A DNA stretch of 64,000 bases, from NCBI RefSeq assembly GCF_025725665.1, contig NZ_CP107009.1, positions 4,464,001 to 4,528,000 of the forward strand, read 5' to 3'. This DNA is from Halomonas sp. LR3S48 (GTDB taxonomy: Bacteria > Pseudomonadota > Gammaproteobacteria > Pseudomonadales > Halomonadaceae). The position numbers were made by a program, and so were the translations under genes. The notes below the pieces were generated by a model that had not been told where the DNA came from, did no database searches, and saw only the letters and a list, made by a program, of their open reading frames with translations. Positions 63,183-64,000 of the stretch are shown here, in pieces (position 1 is the stretch's first letter; each line of letters begins with the position of its first letter).

Positions 63183-63197
63183 GCACCGCTTTGGTGC
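63183..63197. promoter_or_regulatory. NtrC-type site upstream of aapJ
   Basis: GCACCGCTTTGGTGC fits the NtrC consensus GCACYnnnnTGGTGC exactly. It lies about 70 bases upstream of the -24 element, between the second aapJ stop and this promoter. This fits the enhancer range for sigma-54 activation. Confidence 0.65.
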
Positions 63198-63210
63198 AAC
63201 CAGGCATGCC

Positions 63211-64000
63211 TCAGCGCACCGGTGGCGCATAGTGCAGTCCACCCTCGGTCCACAGGGCGTTCTGGCCGCGAGCAATGTTGAAATCGGAGCCGGCCCCCAC
63301 GTTGCGCTCGAACATCTCGCCGTAGTTGCCCACCTGCTTGACGATCTGGTAAGCCCAGTCGACGGTGAGCCCCATGCCCTCGCCGTAGTTGCCATCGCGG
63401 CCCAGCAAGCGAGCGATGTCCGGGTCTTCTGAGTTGAGCATCTCGTCGACGTTGGCCTGGGTAATGCCCAGTTCCTCGGCATTGAGCATGGCGAACAGCG
63501 ACCACTTGACGATATTGAACCACTGGTCGTCGCCCTGGCGCACGGCCGGCCCCAAGGGTTCCTTGGAGATGACTTCGGGCAATACCATGGCGCTGTCGGG
63601 GTCGGCCAGTTGCATACGCTGGGCGTAGAGTTGTGAGGCATCGGAGCTGAGCACGTCGCAGCGCCCGGCCTCGAAGCCTGCTATCGACTGCTCGGGCGAG
63701 TCGAATACCACCGGCTCGTACTCTATGCCATTGGCACGGAAGTAATCGGCCAGGTTGAGTTCGCTGGTGGTGCCAGATTGGGTGCATACCGCGGCACCGT
63801 CGAGCTCCGTGGCACTCTCCACGCCGAGGTCGCTAGCCACCAGGAAGGCCTGCCCATCGTAGTAGCTGACGCCGGTGAAGTTGAGGCCAAGCGTCGTGTC
63901 GCGGCTCGACGTCCAGGTCGTGGTACGCGAGAGCACGTCCACTTCGCTCGACTGCAGGGCCGTGAACCGTTCCACCGAATTGAGCGGTACGAAGTGCACC
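63211..64000 (-). CDS. Second AapJ-type amino acid-binding protein, C-terminal part
   Basis: Cut by the right edge; 262 C-terminal residues are seen, aligned with AapJ from the VRYISLNAVERF segment (here VHFVPLNSVERF) to the end. Very similar throughout (LPEVISKEPLGP, RQGDDQWFNIVKWSLFAMLNAEELG, NYGEGMGL), with changes in the ligand-proximal loops (GVSYYDGQAFLVASD versus GVNFYDGIGFMINKD). It probably binds a different set of amino acids for the same AapQMP. It ends 179 bases before the aapJ start. Confidence 0.92.
   Translation of the reverse strand, partial: VHFVPLNSVERFTALQSSEVDVLSRTTTWTSSRDTTLGLNFTGVSYYDGQAFLVASDLGVESATELDGAAVCTQSGTTSELNLADYFRANGIEYEPVVFDSPEQSIAGFEAGRCDVLSSDASQLYAQRMQLADPDSAMVLPEVISKEPLGPAVRQGDDQWFNIVKWSLFAMLNAEELGITQANVDEMLNSEDPDIARLLGRDGNYGEGMGLTVDWAYQIVKQVGNYGEMFERNVGAGSDFNIARGQNALWTEGGLHYAPPVR

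Overview
The window is a 64 kb piece of a GC-rich gammaproteobacterial chromosome, most likely from Halomonas or a close relative. The best evidence is a complete teaABCD locus (ectoine/hydroxyectoine TRAP importer with its UspA-type regulator), the osmolyte uptake system described in Halomonas elongata. The gene order around hemCDX, lysA-dapF-xerC and engB-cytochrome c4-dsbA is also typical of this branch. I see no rRNA, tRNA, IS element, prophage or CRISPR array.

Layout. 1-2435 (minus): hemC-hemD-hemX, heme synthesis. 2680-8867 (plus): argH, lptM, lysA, dapF, DUF484, xerC, HAD phosphatase. 8876-12050: engB (minus), then cytochrome c4, dsbA and an endonuclease/exonuclease/phosphatase-fold gene. 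12179-14141: a TRAP permease pair with no binding protein. 14144-19486: a DedA-like membrane protein, thiD, a tandem Usp, dtd, the ABC-F gene yheS and a TIGR02444 gene. 19589-23174: teaABCD. 23279-27170: an FKBP isomerase, a PHB-depolymerase-like esterase, a SCO1 protein with a membrane-anchored partner, and an AEC carrier.

27171-27762 has no convincing protein gene. It holds a promoter with a Fur-box-like element, a structured leader and five tandem ~84-bp units, each carrying the same C-rich/CATTGCT segment and each ending in its own intrinsic terminator. I read it as a possible small-RNA locus with an amplified seed-terminator module; it is the most novel-looking item here.

27763-30476: thiS-thiG-trmB (minus), a DUF423 gene and a thioesterase-fold gene. 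30684-38031: an OmpR-type response regulator, a TorS-like hybrid kinase, a fructose-type ABC importer (frcBCA) and a second periplasmic sugar-binding protein, probably one sensing-and-uptake unit. The promoter regions of the regulator and of frcB share a 29-bp block. 38129-44791: malate synthase G, an alpha/beta hydrolase with a lipoprotein, an atypical CaCA exchanger and a ComM/YifB ATPase. 44867-47662: ubiK, then glnK-amtB and a second PII gene, preceded by three helically phased NtrC-type sites and a sigma-54 promoter. 47777-49626: fpr and the divergent LysR gene finR. 49637-58829: a chemoreceptor, a host-attachment-family gene, a phosphonate-type importer (phnDCE1E2) without C-P lyase genes, a histidine phosphatase, a small membrane protein and a diguanylate cyclase. 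58807-64000 (minus): aapJQMP, a general amino-acid importer with its own sigma-54 promoter and NtrC-type site, and a second aapJ cut by the window edge.

The overall theme is nutrient and osmolyte scavenging (ectoine, sugar, ammonium, amino acids, phosphonate) tied to dedicated regulation. Identifications rest on reading motifs and recalled family sequences; no database search was run.
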